17,036 nt of DNA from JABDGZ01 sp964487685 (GTDB lineage Bacteria > Omnitrophota > Gorgyraeia > Zapsychrales > Fredricksoniimonadaceae): contig CAZASA010000043.1 in NCBI GenBank assembly GCA_964487685.1, positions 1-17,036 on the forward strand. Reading direction: 5' to 3'. Shown here one piece after another: positions 1 through 8,348 of this stretch. The position numbers and the translations under genes are program-made. Position 1 is the first letter of the stretch. Each line of letters starts with the position of its first letter. Below the pieces are notes generated by a model. It was given only the letters and a program-made list of their open reading frames with translations, had not been told where the DNA came from and did no database searches.

Positions 1-1
1 T

Positions 2-475
2 TCCAAATTAAGTTTTGCCAGCCGCGGGTTTTACGGCGAGGGCACCCAGGCGTCGGGGAATTTTTATCAGATCTCCAATCAAGTGTCCCTGGGCCATAGT
101 GAGATGGATATCATCCAGAATATCAACGGCCTGATCCGTCAGGTCATCGAACAGGAAGAACAGGCACGTCAGGCGCTTCTCTTGCAGAACAAACCGATGC
201 TCGAGGATAAGGTCTGTCGTTCCTGGGGATTATTGAAAACAGCGCGCATCATCTCGAGCCAGGAGTCTATCGAGCTTTTTTCCATGGTGCGCTTGGGGTT
301 GGATATGGGTATTCTTAAACATGTTGATCATAAGGCACTCAATGAATTATTTATCATGATCCAACCGGCACATTTACAAAAAATAGAAGGTAAAAAATTA
401 AACGCGTTCGAACGCGATACTAAAAGGGCGGCTGTTATCCGCCAGAAGTTAGGCCGTTCCTCTAATATTGATTAA
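2..475 (+). CDS. mcsB: McsB protein-arginine kinase, C-terminal part (5' end cut by window)
   Basis: This is the last 157 residues of a protein-arginine kinase of the ATP:guanido phosphotransferase fold. McsB phosphorylates arginines on damaged proteins, marking them for ClpC-ClpP degradation in the cytoplasm. Read from base 2, the frame opens with FYGEGTQASGNFYQISNQ, the typical McsB stretch before the C-terminal helices, so the true start lies upstream of the window. A GTG at 83 is in frame but is internal. Near the end, bases 413-430 encode RDTKRA, matching the RDXXRA motif that binds phospho-arginine allosterically in Gram-positive McsB. The catalytic glutamate and most of the ATP site are outside the window. 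clpC follows 85 bases downstream, the expected partner. Whether mcsA or ctsR precede it cannot be seen. Confidence 0.93.
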   Translation, partial: SKLSFASRGFYGEGTQASGNFYQISNQVSLGHSEMDIIQNINGLIRQVIEQEEQARQALLLQNKPMLEDKVCRSWGLLKTARIISSQESIELFSMVRLGLDMGILKHVDHKALNELFIMIQPAHLQKIEGKKLNAFERDTKRAAVIRQKLGRSSNID

Positions 476-560
476 GGAAACGGTCCTCATGCCGGACACT
501 CATAATTATTCGGCACAATCCTGGAGATAATTTAGTACCGTCTTATGGAAGGAGTCAAAG

Positions 561-2981
561 ATGTTTAATCGATTTACAGAAAGAGCTCGTAAAGTTATTG
601 TCTACGCCAAAGAAGAAGCCAGGCGTTTTAACCACGATTATATCGGTACTGAACATTTATTATTAGGTTTGATCCGTGAAGGCGAAGGGGTGGCCGCGGC
701 TGTGTTGCAAAAGCTTGGCCTTGACTTGGAAACGATCAGGCTTGAAGTCGAGAAATTAGTGCAAGCCGGACCTTCCACCCAAGTGGTGGGCGATATTCCT
801 TTTACCCCGCGTTCCAAAAAAGCGCTCGAACTCTCCGCTGAGGAAGCCCGTGCGCTGGGCCATAATTATATCGGCACCGAACATCTACTGTTAGGCCTGG
901 TCAAAGAAGGCGAAGGCATGGCTTACAGGGTGCTTTTGAATTTAGGGTTAGATCTTGGCAAATTACGCAATGAAGTCATGGAATTATTAGGTTCCGGTAT
1001 TCCTGGTTACGGCCAACAGCCGGAAACGGTCAAAGCCGGCAAGACCCCGGCCATTGATGCCTATGGCCGCAATTTAAACAAGCTCGCCCGTGAAGGCAAG
1101 CTTGATCCCGTGATCGGCCGCAAGAATGAGATCGAGCGCGTGATCCAGATCTTGTCCCGTCGCACGAAAAATAATCCGGTCCTATTGGGCGAAGCGGGTA
1201 TCGGTAAGACCGCTATTGTCGAGGGTTTGGCCCAGCAGATCGTTCAGGGTGATGTGCCTGAACTATTGCGTGACAAGACCATTGTGGTTCTTGATCTGGC
1301 CATGATGATCGCGGGCACCAAATACCGCGGCCAATTTGAGGAACGCATCAAGGCAGTCATGGATGAGCTTAAACGATCAGGTAAGCTCGTGCTATTTATC
1401 GATGAGATCCATACCCTCGTTGGTGCCGGTGCCGCCGAAGGCGCCATTGACGCCGCTAATATTTTGAAACCGGCCCTGGCCCGCGGTGAGATCCAGTGCA
1501 TTGGGGCCACCACCATGGATGAGTACCGTAAGAACATCGAGAAAGATGCCGCCCTGGAACGCCGTTTCCAGACGATCATCGTTGAGCCTCCATCCGTGGA
1601 TGAAACGATCCAGATCTTAAAGGGCTTGCGCGATAGATATGAAGCCCATCACAGGGTCAAATATTCCGATGAATCCCTGGAAGCCGCGGCCCGTTTGTCA
1701 GACCGCTATATTTCCAACAGGTTTTTACCGGATAAAGCCGTGGATATTTTAGATGAGGCCGGTGCCAAGGCCCGATTGCTCGCCATGGTCGTGCCCGATG
1801 ATATCAAGGAGCTTGAAGAAAAGATCGAACAGCTAAAGAAAGAAAAAGAATCCTACATCAAGATCCAGGATTTTGAACGCGCGGCCAAGATGCGCGACCA
1901 GGAGCGTGAGGTGCGTGAGCAATTGGAACGCAAACGCGCGGAATGGATGCAAAAGCGCGATGATGTCTCTTTGACTATCTCCGACGATGATATCGCCCGG
2001 GTGGTTTCGCAATGGACCAAGATCCCGCTTATCCGTTTAGAGCAGAAAGAAAGTGATCGCCTGCTTAAGATGGAAGACCAGATGAAAAAAGCAGTGATCG
2101 GCCAGGACGAAGCGGTCTCGGCTATTTCCCGTGCCGTGCGCCGTTCCAGGGCAGGGATCAAGAATCCTCGCCGCCCCATTGGTTCGTTTATTTTCTTAGG
2201 GCCTACAGGAGTGGGGAAAAGTTTGTTGGCCCGTATCTTATCTGAGTTCATGTTCGGTGACAGGGATGCGTTGATCCAGATCGATATGTCCGAATATATG
2301 GACAAATTCAATGTCTCGCGCCTGATCGGTGCGCCTCCGGGCTATGTCGGCTATGAAGAAGGCGGCCAGTTGACTGAAAAAGTCCGTCGCCGTCCTTATT
2401 CCGTGATCCTCCTGGATGAAATTGAAAAAGCCCATCCGGATGTTTTTAATTTATTGTTGCAGGTCTTTGAAGACGGGCAATTGACCGACAGTTTGGGTCG
2501 TAAGGTGGATTTCCGTAACACCATCATCATCATGACCTCGAATGTCGGTGCCGAGATGATCCGCAATGCCGGCTCGCTTGGTTTTGTGGCTCAAACCGAG
2601 GACACTTCTTATAATGCTGTCAAGGACCGTTTGCTCAATGAGGTCAAAAAAGCATTCAAGCCGGAATTCCTCAACCGTATCGACGATATTATTGTGTTCA
2701 GGAACCTGACCAAGGTTGATCTTGAGCAGATCATCAAGCTTGAGGTCAATGAGGTCATTGAACGCCTTAAAGGCCGGGGGATCGATATCAGCCTCTCCAA
2801 TGAAGCCATGGATTTCCTGATGGAAAAAGGTTTTGACCCGATGTACGGGGCCAGGCCTTTAAAAAGAACCATCCAGCGTTACGTGGAAGACATGCTTTCC
2901 GAAGAAATTATTTCCGGACGTTTTAAAGAAGGCAGTAAGGTCACAGTTGTCCGTAAAGATGGTAACTTGGTATTAGCCTAA
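561..2981 (+). CDS. clpC: ATP-dependent Clp protease ATP-binding subunit ClpC
   Basis: This 806-residue class I HSP100 unfoldase feeds substrates, including arginine-phosphorylated ones, to the ClpP peptidase. Two N-terminal Clp repeats span about residues 3-70 and 80-145. The first AAA+ domain has Walker A GEAGIGKT (210-217), Walker B LVLFIDE (276-282) and an arginine-finger region RRF (334-336). A coiled UVR segment lies near 416-452, the feature that distinguishes ClpC from ClpA and ClpB and serves adaptor and oligomer control. The second AAA+ domain has GPTGVGKS (547-554) and VILLDE (615-620). A tripeptide LGF at 673-675 fits the ClpP-docking loop, so this should be a protease partner and not a stand-alone disaggregase. 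The start is supported by AAGGAG about seven bases upstream and by alignment of MFNRFTERA with family N-termini. It has full family length, with no damage seen. Confidence 0.98.
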   Translation: MFNRFTERARKVIVYAKEEARRFNHDYIGTEHLLLGLIREGEGVAAAVLQKLGLDLETIRLEVEKLVQAGPSTQVVGDIPFTPRSKKALELSAEEARALGHNYIGTEHLLLGLVKEGEGMAYRVLLNLGLDLGKLRNEVMELLGSGIPGYGQQPETVKAGKTPAIDAYGRNLNKLAREGKLDPVIGRKNEIERVIQILSRRTKNNPVLLGEAGIGKTAIVEGLAQQIVQGDVPELLRDKTIVVLDLAMMIAGTKYRGQFEERIKAVMDELKRSGKLVLFIDEIHTLVGAGAAEGAIDAANILKPALARGEIQCIGATTMDEYRKNIEKDAALERRFQTIIVEPPSVDETIQILKGLRDRYEAHHRVKYSDESLEAAARLSDRYISNRFLPDKAVDILDEAGAKARLLAMVVPDDIKELEEKIEQLKKEKESYIKIQDFERAAKMRDQEREVREQLERKRAEWMQKRDDVSLTISDDDIARVVSQWTKIPLIRLEQKESDRLLKMEDQMKKAVIGQDEAVSAISRAVRRSRAGIKNPRRPIGSFIFLGPTGVGKSLLARILSEFMFGDRDALIQIDMSEYMDKFNVSRLIGAPPGYVGYEEGGQLTEKVRRRPYSVILLDEIEKAHPDVFNLLLQVFEDGQLTDSLGRKVDFRNTIIIMTSNVGAEMIRNAGSLGFVAQTEDTSYNAVKDRLLNEVKKAFKPEFLNRIDDIIVFRNLTKVDLEQIIKLEVNEVIERLKGRGIDISLSNEAMDFLMEKGFDPMYGARPLKRTIQRYVEDMLSEEIISGRFKEGSKVTVVRKDGNLVLA

Positions 2982-2984
2982 TCA

Positions 2985-3770
2985 ATGAACCTATTGACAT
3001 CCAGAGCCGTTAATTCTGCCAAGGATTGGATCCGTTATTTGGGGGAATTGACGATCTTGGCGTCACAAACGATTGTTTGTGCCTTGACGCCCCCTTTTAA
3101 AGGGCATCGTTCTTTGATCCAAGCCCAGCGCATTGGGCCCGGCAGTTTTATCATTTCAACGCTGGTCGGATTTTTCGTGGGGATGATCATTGCCTTGCAG
3201 ATGGCGTATCAAATGGTACAGCTTTCCGCCGAGCTTTATATCCCCAATGTCATTGCAGTCGCCCTGACCCGTGAATTGACGCCGGTACTGACAGCCCTGA
3301 TCGTGGCCGGCCGTATCGGCGCCGGTATCGCGGCGGAGATCGGCTCCATGGTGGTCACCGAGCAGGTCGATGCGCTCAAAGCTTTTGCCGTCAATCCGGT
3401 CAAGTATCTGGTCGTTCCGCGCTTCTTGGGACTTATCCTTATGCTTCCGGTCCTGACCATGCTTTCGGACATTGTCGGTATTTGGGGCGGTTATGTGATC
3501 TGTGTTTTTAAATTGCATATCAGCCACGAAATGTTTTGGAAGATGACCTTCAGGGCCCTGACCATGAAGGATATTTTTACAGGGCTTATCAAGACGATCA
3601 TTTTCGGCATGATCATCGCCATTGTGGGATGCTATCATGGGCTGACCGTCAAAGGCGGGGCTGAAGGGGTGGGCAAGGCCACTACGACCGCGGTGGTGCG
3701 ATCATTTATTTTGATCATCATGACGGATTGCTTCATTACGTTTATTTTTTATTTCTTACTGAATATTTAA
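2985..3770 (+). CDS. mlaE: MlaE-family ABC transporter permease
   Basis: This 261-residue integral membrane protein is the permease of the Mla/Mce-type phospholipid transporter in the inner membrane. Hydrophobic segments occur near residues 53-75, 143-170, 196-220 and 238-260. The conserved family core at about 93-130 is clear: LTRELTPVLTALIVAGRIGA, followed by AAEIGSMVVTEQVDAL. The start lies only three bases after the clpC stop and has no good Shine-Dalgarno sequence, so translation is probably coupled to clpC. The ATPase gene mlaF and the substrate-binding gene mlaD follow. Permease first, then ATPase, then MCE protein differs from the E. coli mlaFEDCB order but is common outside the Proteobacteria. 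Lipid transport is inferred from the family; direction and exact lipid cannot be told from sequence. Confidence 0.95.
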   Translation: MNLLTSRAVNSAKDWIRYLGELTILASQTIVCALTPPFKGHRSLIQAQRIGPGSFIISTLVGFFVGMIIALQMAYQMVQLSAELYIPNVIAVALTRELTPVLTALIVAGRIGAGIAAEIGSMVVTEQVDALKAFAVNPVKYLVVPRFLGLILMLPVLTMLSDIVGIWGGYVICVFKLHISHEMFWKMTFRALTMKDIFTGLIKTIIFGMIIAIVGCYHGLTVKGGAEGVGKATTTAVVRSFILIIMTDCFITFIFYFLLNI

Positions 3771-3783
3771 TTAAGGGCCAGCC

Positions 3784-4557
3784 ATGATCGAGATCCATCA
3801 CTTACATAAGGTATTTGGCGAGAAGGTGGTGCTTAATAATCTCAATTTGACTGTGCGCAAGGGGGAGACAAAAGTCATCATCGGCCGTTCCGGAGTAGGT
3901 AAGACCGTGCTTTTAAGGTGTATCGTAGGCTTGGTCCGTCCGGACAGCGGGTCGATCAAGATCAACGGGGTTGAGGTGACCAATCTTGGCGACAAGGAAT
4001 ATGATATCCTGCGCAAGGAGATCGGCGTTGTTTTTCAGGGCGGGGCCTTGTTCGATTCCATGAATGTCGGCGAGAATGTCGGCTTTGTCCTCAACGAGTT
4101 CATGAACCTGGACCAAAAAACGGTCCAGGGCCGCGTGCGTGACGCCCTGGGGCTGGTTGGTCTTAAAGATGTGGAGGACCTCATGCCCTCCCAGCTTTCC
4201 GGAGGGATGCGTAAACGCGTCAGCCTGGCCCGTGTCCTTTGCATGGAACCGCATATCATATTGTACGATGAGCCGACCACAGGGGTCGATCCTATCACGG
4301 CGGCGGCGATCAACCATTTGATCGTTGAATTGCATGATAAACTGAAAGTCACCTCAATCGTGGTGACCCATGATATGAATTCCGCCTATCAGGTGGCGGA
4401 CTCGATCGCGATGTTTTATAAAGGCCAGATCATTGCCGACGGGAAACCGGAAGAGATCAGGAATTCCAAGCATCCGGTGATCCAGCAATTCATCCACGGC
4501 AATGCGCATGGGCCTATCACCGAGGATGAGAGTTTGATCTTTGGCCATGTAAAATGA
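3784..4557 (+). CDS. mlaF: MlaF-family ABC transporter ATPase
   Basis: This 257-residue ATP-binding subunit powers the MlaE permease from the cytoplasmic face. All ABC motifs are intact: Walker A GRSGVGKT (34-41), Q-loop Q85 in VVFQGGALFDSM, signature LSGGM (138-142), Walker B IILYDE (158-163) and the H-loop histidine H196 in VVTHD. The GGALFDSM stretch after the Q-loop and DEPTTGVDPI after Walker B are characteristic of the MlaF/Mkl group. An AAGGG sequence about seven bases upstream supports the ATG. The gene sits 13 bases after mlaE. Its stop codon lies inside the left arm of the palindrome at 4554-4602 that separates it from mlaD. No mlaB (STAS-domain) gene is present nearby. Confidence 0.96.
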   Translation: MIEIHHLHKVFGEKVVLNNLNLTVRKGETKVIIGRSGVGKTVLLRCIVGLVRPDSGSIKINGVEVTNLGDKEYDILRKEIGVVFQGGALFDSMNVGENVGFVLNEFMNLDQKTVQGRVRDALGLVGLKDVEDLMPSQLSGGMRKRVSLARVLCMEPHIILYDEPTTGVDPITAAAINHLIVELHDKLKVTSIVVTHDMNSAYQVADSIAMFYKGQIIADGKPEEIRNSKHPVIQQFIHGNAHGPITEDESLIFGHVK

Positions 4558-4602
4558 TCCCGACGTAATGTCGGGATCATCCCGAGCCTAAGAGCGAGGG
4601 AT
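4554..4602. repeat. Double-hairpin palindromic element between mlaF and mlaD
   Basis: Two adjacent hairpins fill most of this gap. The first has perfect 11-base arms, ATGATCCCGAC at 4554-4564 and GTCGGGATCAT at 4570-4580, around a GTAAT loop; its left arm covers the mlaF stop codon. The second (4579-4602) has ATCCC pairing with GGGAT, then two facing GA dinucleotides, then GC with GC around a CTAAGA loop. The facing GA pairs could form tandem sheared G-A pairs. From memory, the second half resembles an abundant dispersed intergenic element of the type TCATCCYGAGCGNAGCGARGG found in many phyla; copy number cannot be checked here. No T-run follows, so it is not a standard terminator. It may act as an RNA stabiliser or processing site that sets MlaD level apart from MlaE/MlaF. 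Confidence 0.75.
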
Positions 4603-4623
4603 CTCATAAAGGGAGAACTGATT

Positions 4624-5316
4624 ATGTCTCGAGATAACGGACTGGAATTGAAGGTCGGTTTGTTTGTCATGATGGCGATGCTGGCCCTGACTTTTTTTGT
4701 CATTTCAGTCAGCGATTTTTCCATTTTTGAGAAAGGCCGTCATATCCAGGTCGTGTTCGGTTTTGCCAGCGGTTTGCGCGAGGCCGCCCCCGTGCGGCTG
4801 GCAGGGGTGGAAGTGGGGGTCGTCAAAAGTTTACAGGTGTTCGTCGATAAGAACGACGGCGGAAAAACCAAGGTATTGGTCAAGGCCTGGATCAAGGACA
4901 ATATCGCGATCCCTTCGGATTCCAGTATTACGATCAATCAGCTGGGGATCCTGGGAGAGAAATACCTTGAGATCGTCCCCGGACTGTCACCGGACCTTTT
5001 ACAGGATGATAATGTGATCGTCGGCCATGACCCTGTGCCGATCGAAAAGATCGCCGAGCAGGCGGATGTTCTGATGGTCAAGGTGCAGAGCACCATTGAT
5101 AATATCAATAACGGTATTTTGACGGCAACGAATGAAAAATACCTGGAAGAAGCTTTGGAAGGATTTGGAGCGATGGGCACGGACTTGAAAGAAGGACGCG
5201 GGACCCTGGGCAAACTGCTTACCGATGAGTCTATCTTTGACAATCTCGATGATCTGACGACAGACCTCAAAGGCAATCCCTGGAAACTGCTTTACCGGCC
5301 CAAGCCTAAGGAATGA
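4624..5316 (+). CDS. mlaD: MlaD/MCE-domain lipid-binding protein
   Basis: This 230-residue protein is the periplasmic substrate-binding component of the MlaEF transporter. A single uncleaved hydrophobic helix at about residues 10-28 anchors it in the inner membrane. One MCE domain follows at about 37-120, recognisable by FGFASGLREAAPVRLAGVEV and by INQLGILGEKYLEIVPG. The remaining about 110 residues are polar and probably helical, ending in LTDESIFDNLDDLTTDLKGNP, a motif frequent at the ends of such proteins. A single MCE domain makes a compact MlaD-type hexameric ring likely, not a long multi-MCE tube. The ATG is supported by AAAGGGAG eight bases upstream, just after the palindromic element. 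The stop overlaps the radA start (ATGA). No mlaC-like shuttle gene is visible nearby. Confidence 0.94.
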   Translation: MSRDNGLELKVGLFVMMAMLALTFFVISVSDFSIFEKGRHIQVVFGFASGLREAAPVRLAGVEVGVVKSLQVFVDKNDGGKTKVLVKAWIKDNIAIPSDSSITINQLGILGEKYLEIVPGLSPDLLQDDNVIVGHDPVPIEKIAEQADVLMVKVQSTIDNINNGILTATNEKYLEEALEGFGAMGTDLKEGRGTLGKLLTDESIFDNLDDLTTDLKGNPWKLLYRPKPKE

Positions 5317-6677
5317 AAACCAAAACAGTGTTCGTTTGTCAGAACTGTGGTTCCCAATCCGCGCGCTGGGTAGGCAAATGCCCTAATTGCGAGGAGTGGA
5401 ACTCCTATGTGGAAGAGGCCCAGGTTGCCCGTAGTGAGTCGTCCAGCATACGCCCTTCAATAACGTCTGTCCCGCCGGTGCTTTTAAAAGATGTGGATAT
5501 TTATCAGGACAAGCGTTACTTGACCGCTATCGGGGAATTTGACCGGGTCATGGGCGGAGGCATTGTGCCGGGTTCTGTGACCTTGATCGGCGGCGATCCG
5601 GGGATCGGCAAATCAACGATCATCTTGCAGGTCGGATGCGCGCTCGCTCGCAGCGGCTTAAAGGTCTTGTATATCAGCGGGGAAGAGTCTGTCAAACAAG
5701 CCAAGATGCGGGCGGACAGGGTGGCCCAAAGTGCCAATGAGAATTTTTATATCGTCAATGAGATAGACGTTGAGACCATCACAGGGTTACTGCATGAATT
5801 AGCCCCCCAGGTGGTCATCATCGATTCGATCCAGGTCGTGCATCTAGCGGAGCTTTCATCCTCGCCGGGTTCTGTGGCCCAGGTCAGGGAATCAGCTTCG
5901 GCGTTCACCCAGATCGCTAAATCACGGGGGATCGCCTTGTTTCTCATCGGCCATGTCACCAAGGACGGGATGCTGGCAGGACCGCGCGTGCTGGAACATA
6001 TGGTCGACAGCGTGCTTTATTTTGAGGGGGAGCGTTATTCGTCGTATCGGATTTTAAGGGCCAACAAGAACCGTTTTGGTTCCACCAATGAGATCGGTGT
6101 CTTTGAGATGACAGCCGCGGGCCTGCAGGAAGTGGCAAACCCCTCGGAAATCTTTCTTTGCGAACGCCCGGATAATTCTTCCGGCTCGGTGGTCGTTCCC
6201 ATCTTAGAGGGGACGAGGCCGTTCTTGGTAGAGGTCCAGGGTTTGGTGGCCCGCAGCGCTTTTGGCATGGTGCGCCAAAAGACCCAGGGCTTTGACGCTA
6301 ATCGCCTGGCCTTATTGGCCGCGGTCCTGGAAAAAAGACTTGGGCTCAACTTAGGGGACAAGGACATTTTTTTGAATGTCGTCGGTGGTGTTAAGGTGAT
6401 GGACCCGGCCGCGGATCTGGGGGTGAGCCTGGCCGTTGCCTCAGCATTGCTGGATAAGGTTGTGCCTCATGATACGGCCATCCTGGGTGAGGTCGGCCTT
6501 TCTGCGGAAGTGCGCAGTGTCTCCCAGATCGCCTCGCGTGTCAATGAAGCGCAGAAATTAGGTTTTACCCGTTGTTTTGTGCCTAAAAATAATTTAAAGA
6601 ACAAATCTGATTTTAAGCCGTCTAATATCAAGTTAGTGCCGGTTGCAACAGTGAAGGAAGCGTTAGATAAATTATAG
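5313..6677 (+). CDS. radA: DNA repair protein RadA (Sms)
   Basis: This 454-residue RecA-related ATPase promotes branch migration and extension of recombination intermediates. Its order of domains is standard. A zinc finger has cysteines at 9, 12, 23 and 26 (CQNC, then CPNC). The ATPase core has Walker A GDPGIGKS (94-101) and Walker B VVIIDS (167-172). The RadA-specific KNRFG motif is at 252-256. A C-terminal Lon-protease-like domain runs from about 290 to the end. All key motifs are intact and the length is normal. Its ATG overlaps the mlaD stop; the AAGGA just upstream is too close for an ideal site, so reinitiation after mlaD is likely. radA downstream of clpC is the Bacillus order, here interrupted by mlaEFD. 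disA, which usually follows in Firmicutes, is absent. Confidence 0.98.
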   Translation: MKTKTVFVCQNCGSQSARWVGKCPNCEEWNSYVEEAQVARSESSSIRPSITSVPPVLLKDVDIYQDKRYLTAIGEFDRVMGGGIVPGSVTLIGGDPGIGKSTIILQVGCALARSGLKVLYISGEESVKQAKMRADRVAQSANENFYIVNEIDVETITGLLHELAPQVVIIDSIQVVHLAELSSSPGSVAQVRESASAFTQIAKSRGIALFLIGHVTKDGMLAGPRVLEHMVDSVLYFEGERYSSYRILRANKNRFGSTNEIGVFEMTAAGLQEVANPSEIFLCERPDNSSGSVVVPILEGTRPFLVEVQGLVARSAFGMVRQKTQGFDANRLALLAAVLEKRLGLNLGDKDIFLNVVGGVKVMDPAADLGVSLAVASALLDKVVPHDTAILGEVGLSAEVRSVSQIASRVNEAQKLGFTRCFVPKNNLKNKSDFKPSNIKLVPVATVKEALDKL

Positions 6678-6686
6678 GAGATATTC

Positions 6687-7670
6687 ATGACATTATTATT
6701 CATCCGCATTTTTTTCTTGATCATCAGCGCCATCATTGGTTATCAGATCGGCATCATTAATCAAAATCCCCTCATGGGTGTCATTGGTTGTGTTTGCGGC
6801 GGCGGATTGCTGATCGTTGTTGAAGCCAATTTAAAGCAGGTGTCGGTCAGAGGCCTTTCCAGCATGGTCTTCGGCCTTTTACTGGGTATTTTTATGGCCA
6901 ATCTAGTTTCAGATATCCTTAATTTGATGCCGTTGGGAGATGTCCTTAAGCCGATTTTAAGAGTGGTTTTGACATTGGCCTTTTCTTATCTAGGGGCCGT
7001 CATGGCCCTGCGCGGCAAGGACGAATTTAACCTCATCATCCCGTATGTGCGGTTTAAAAGGCAGGATTTAAAAGACGGGGTCGTATTGGTGGACACCAGT
7101 GCTATCATCGACGGGAGGGTCGGGGACATTTTTAAGACCGGGTTTTTGGGCGGTCGTTTGGTGGTGCCCCGTTTTGTCTTGCAGGAATTACAGCGCCTGG
7201 CCGATTCCGAGGATGACACCAAACGCCAGCGCGGGCGCCGCGGCATGGAGATCTTAAAAACCATGCAAAAGGACATTGCGACGGATGTGCGCATCCATGA
7301 AGATGATTTTACCGGTAATGAGTCCGTGGACATGAAATTGCTCAAGCTTTCTAAACTGATGGATGCCCGTATTTGCACCACCGATTTCAATTTAAGCCGG
7401 ATGGCCTCGATCCAGGGCATTGAAATGCTTAATGTCAATGACTTAGTCAACGCGGTCAAGCCCGTGGTGTTCACCGGCGAAGAATTGGAGATCAGGCTTT
7501 TAAAGGAAGGCAAGGAAGCCAATCAGGCCATCGGCTATTTGGAAGACGGCACCATGGTCGTTGTCAGCGACGGCAGAAAAGCGCTGGGCCAGTCGGTCAG
7601 GGTCTATGTGACCTCGGCCCTGCAGACTCAGGCCGGCCGCATGATCTTTGCCAAGATGGAGCGGCAGTGA
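6687..7670 (+). CDS. yacL: Membrane-anchored PIN-TRAM domain protein (YacL family)
   Basis: This 327-residue protein has four hydrophobic segments at about residues 3-24, 28-48, 55-78 and 89-108. A cytoplasmic PIN nuclease-fold domain follows (about 131-250) and then a C-terminal TRAM domain (about 262-325), a small nucleic-acid-binding barrel. The acidic residues expected in a PIN active site are present: D136 in VDTSAIIDGR, E167 in VLQELQ, D215 in VDMKLL and D233 in TTDFNL. The basic run TKRQRGRRGMEIL is also typical of the family. RNase activity is inferred from the fold; the physiological substrate is unknown. It occupies the same slot as Bacillus YacL, between radA and ispD. A good TAGGAG lies seven bases before the ATG. 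The stop overlaps the ispD start (GTGA). Confidence 0.93.
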   Translation: MTLLFIRIFFLIISAIIGYQIGIINQNPLMGVIGCVCGGGLLIVVEANLKQVSVRGLSSMVFGLLLGIFMANLVSDILNLMPLGDVLKPILRVVLTLAFSYLGAVMALRGKDEFNLIIPYVRFKRQDLKDGVVLVDTSAIIDGRVGDIFKTGFLGGRLVVPRFVLQELQRLADSEDDTKRQRGRRGMEILKTMQKDIATDVRIHEDDFTGNESVDMKLLKLSKLMDARICTTDFNLSRMASIQGIEMLNVNDLVNAVKPVVFTGEELEIRLLKEGKEANQAIGYLEDGTMVVVSDGRKALGQSVRVYVTSALQTQAGRMIFAKMERQ

Positions 7671-8335
7671 AAACTGAAGTCATTATCGTTGCGGCTGGTT
7701 TAGGCAAGAGATTGAACGTTAAGGTCCCTAAAGCTTTAGTGTTGCTCAAGGGCAAGCCATTGATCGCGTACAGTTTGAAGGTTTTCGAAAAGCATCCTGG
7801 CATTGATGGCGTGGTGGTAGTAGGGGCTGGCGGGTTTTTATCTAAATTTGTTCGTCTGACAAGGTCCTTTAAAAAAGTGCGTGCGGTAGTTCCCGGCGGT
7901 GTATTGCGTTCGGATTCGGTCAAGTGCGGCATTAAGGAGCTTTCGTCTTCAACCAGCTACGTGCTCGTCCATGATGCGGCCAGGCCATTTGTAGACCATG
8001 CCATGATCGACCGATTGCTTTTTTCTTTAAAAAGGAACAAGGCCGCCATTGTCGGGATGCCGGTTAAATTTACCGTAAAAAGGGTCGACACCCAAAGTTT
8101 AGATATCCAGGCAACTCTTGATCGTGACCTGTTATGGGAAGCGCAAACACCTCAAGGGTTCCATAAAGACATGCTTATCAAAGCGCATGACAAAAATAGC
8201 AATGGTGAAGCCACCGATGACGCGATCTTAGTCGAGCGCATGGGCAATAAGGTCAAAATGGTGATGGGCGATTACAGGAACATCAAAGTCACCACACCGG
8301 AAGACATCATTTTAGCCCGGCAATTGATTGGCTAA
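7667..8335 (+). CDS. ispD: 2-C-methyl-D-erythritol 4-phosphate cytidylyltransferase IspD
   Basis: This 222-residue enzyme joins CTP and methylerythritol phosphate to give CDP-methylerythritol, the third step of the MEP isoprenoid pathway. The nucleotide-binding motif AAGLGKRL lies at 9-16, with R15 and K22 matching the catalytic Arg and Lys of E. coli IspD. HDAARPF is at 102-108, TPQGF at 161-165, TDDA at 183-186, and K207 in NIKVTTPED matches the C-terminal substrate lysine. The GTG start overlaps the preceding stop by four bases and has GGAG a few bases upstream; the protein then begins exactly at the family N-terminus. It is followed by a palindrome and ispF. The intermediate enzyme gene ispE is not in the window. 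Confidence 0.96.
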   Translation: MKTEVIIVAAGLGKRLNVKVPKALVLLKGKPLIAYSLKVFEKHPGIDGVVVVGAGGFLSKFVRLTRSFKKVRAVVPGGVLRSDSVKCGIKELSSSTSYVLVHDAARPFVDHAMIDRLLFSLKRNKAAIVGMPVKFTVKRVDTQSLDIQATLDRDLLWEAQTPQGFHKDMLIKAHDKNSNGEATDDAILVERMGNKVKMVMGDYRNIKVTTPEDIILARQLIG

Positions 8336-8348
8336 ATAATTTATTATT

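Noticed and set aside
476..560. Promoter or operator upstream of clpC
   Set aside because: A GATAAT-like hexamer at about 529 and a weak five-base inverted repeat are present, but no matching -35 at good spacing and no convincing operator; a good ribosome site is all I can support.
3156..3638. A long open frame on the minus strand inside mlaE, and similar ones inside most other genes
   Set aside because: They lie wholly within strongly supported + strand genes, have no ribosome sites or recognisable domains, and reflect codon bias of the real frame.
4554..4580. Intrinsic terminator after mlaF
   Set aside because: The stem is strong but no T-run follows, and mlaD needs to be transcribed with its partners.
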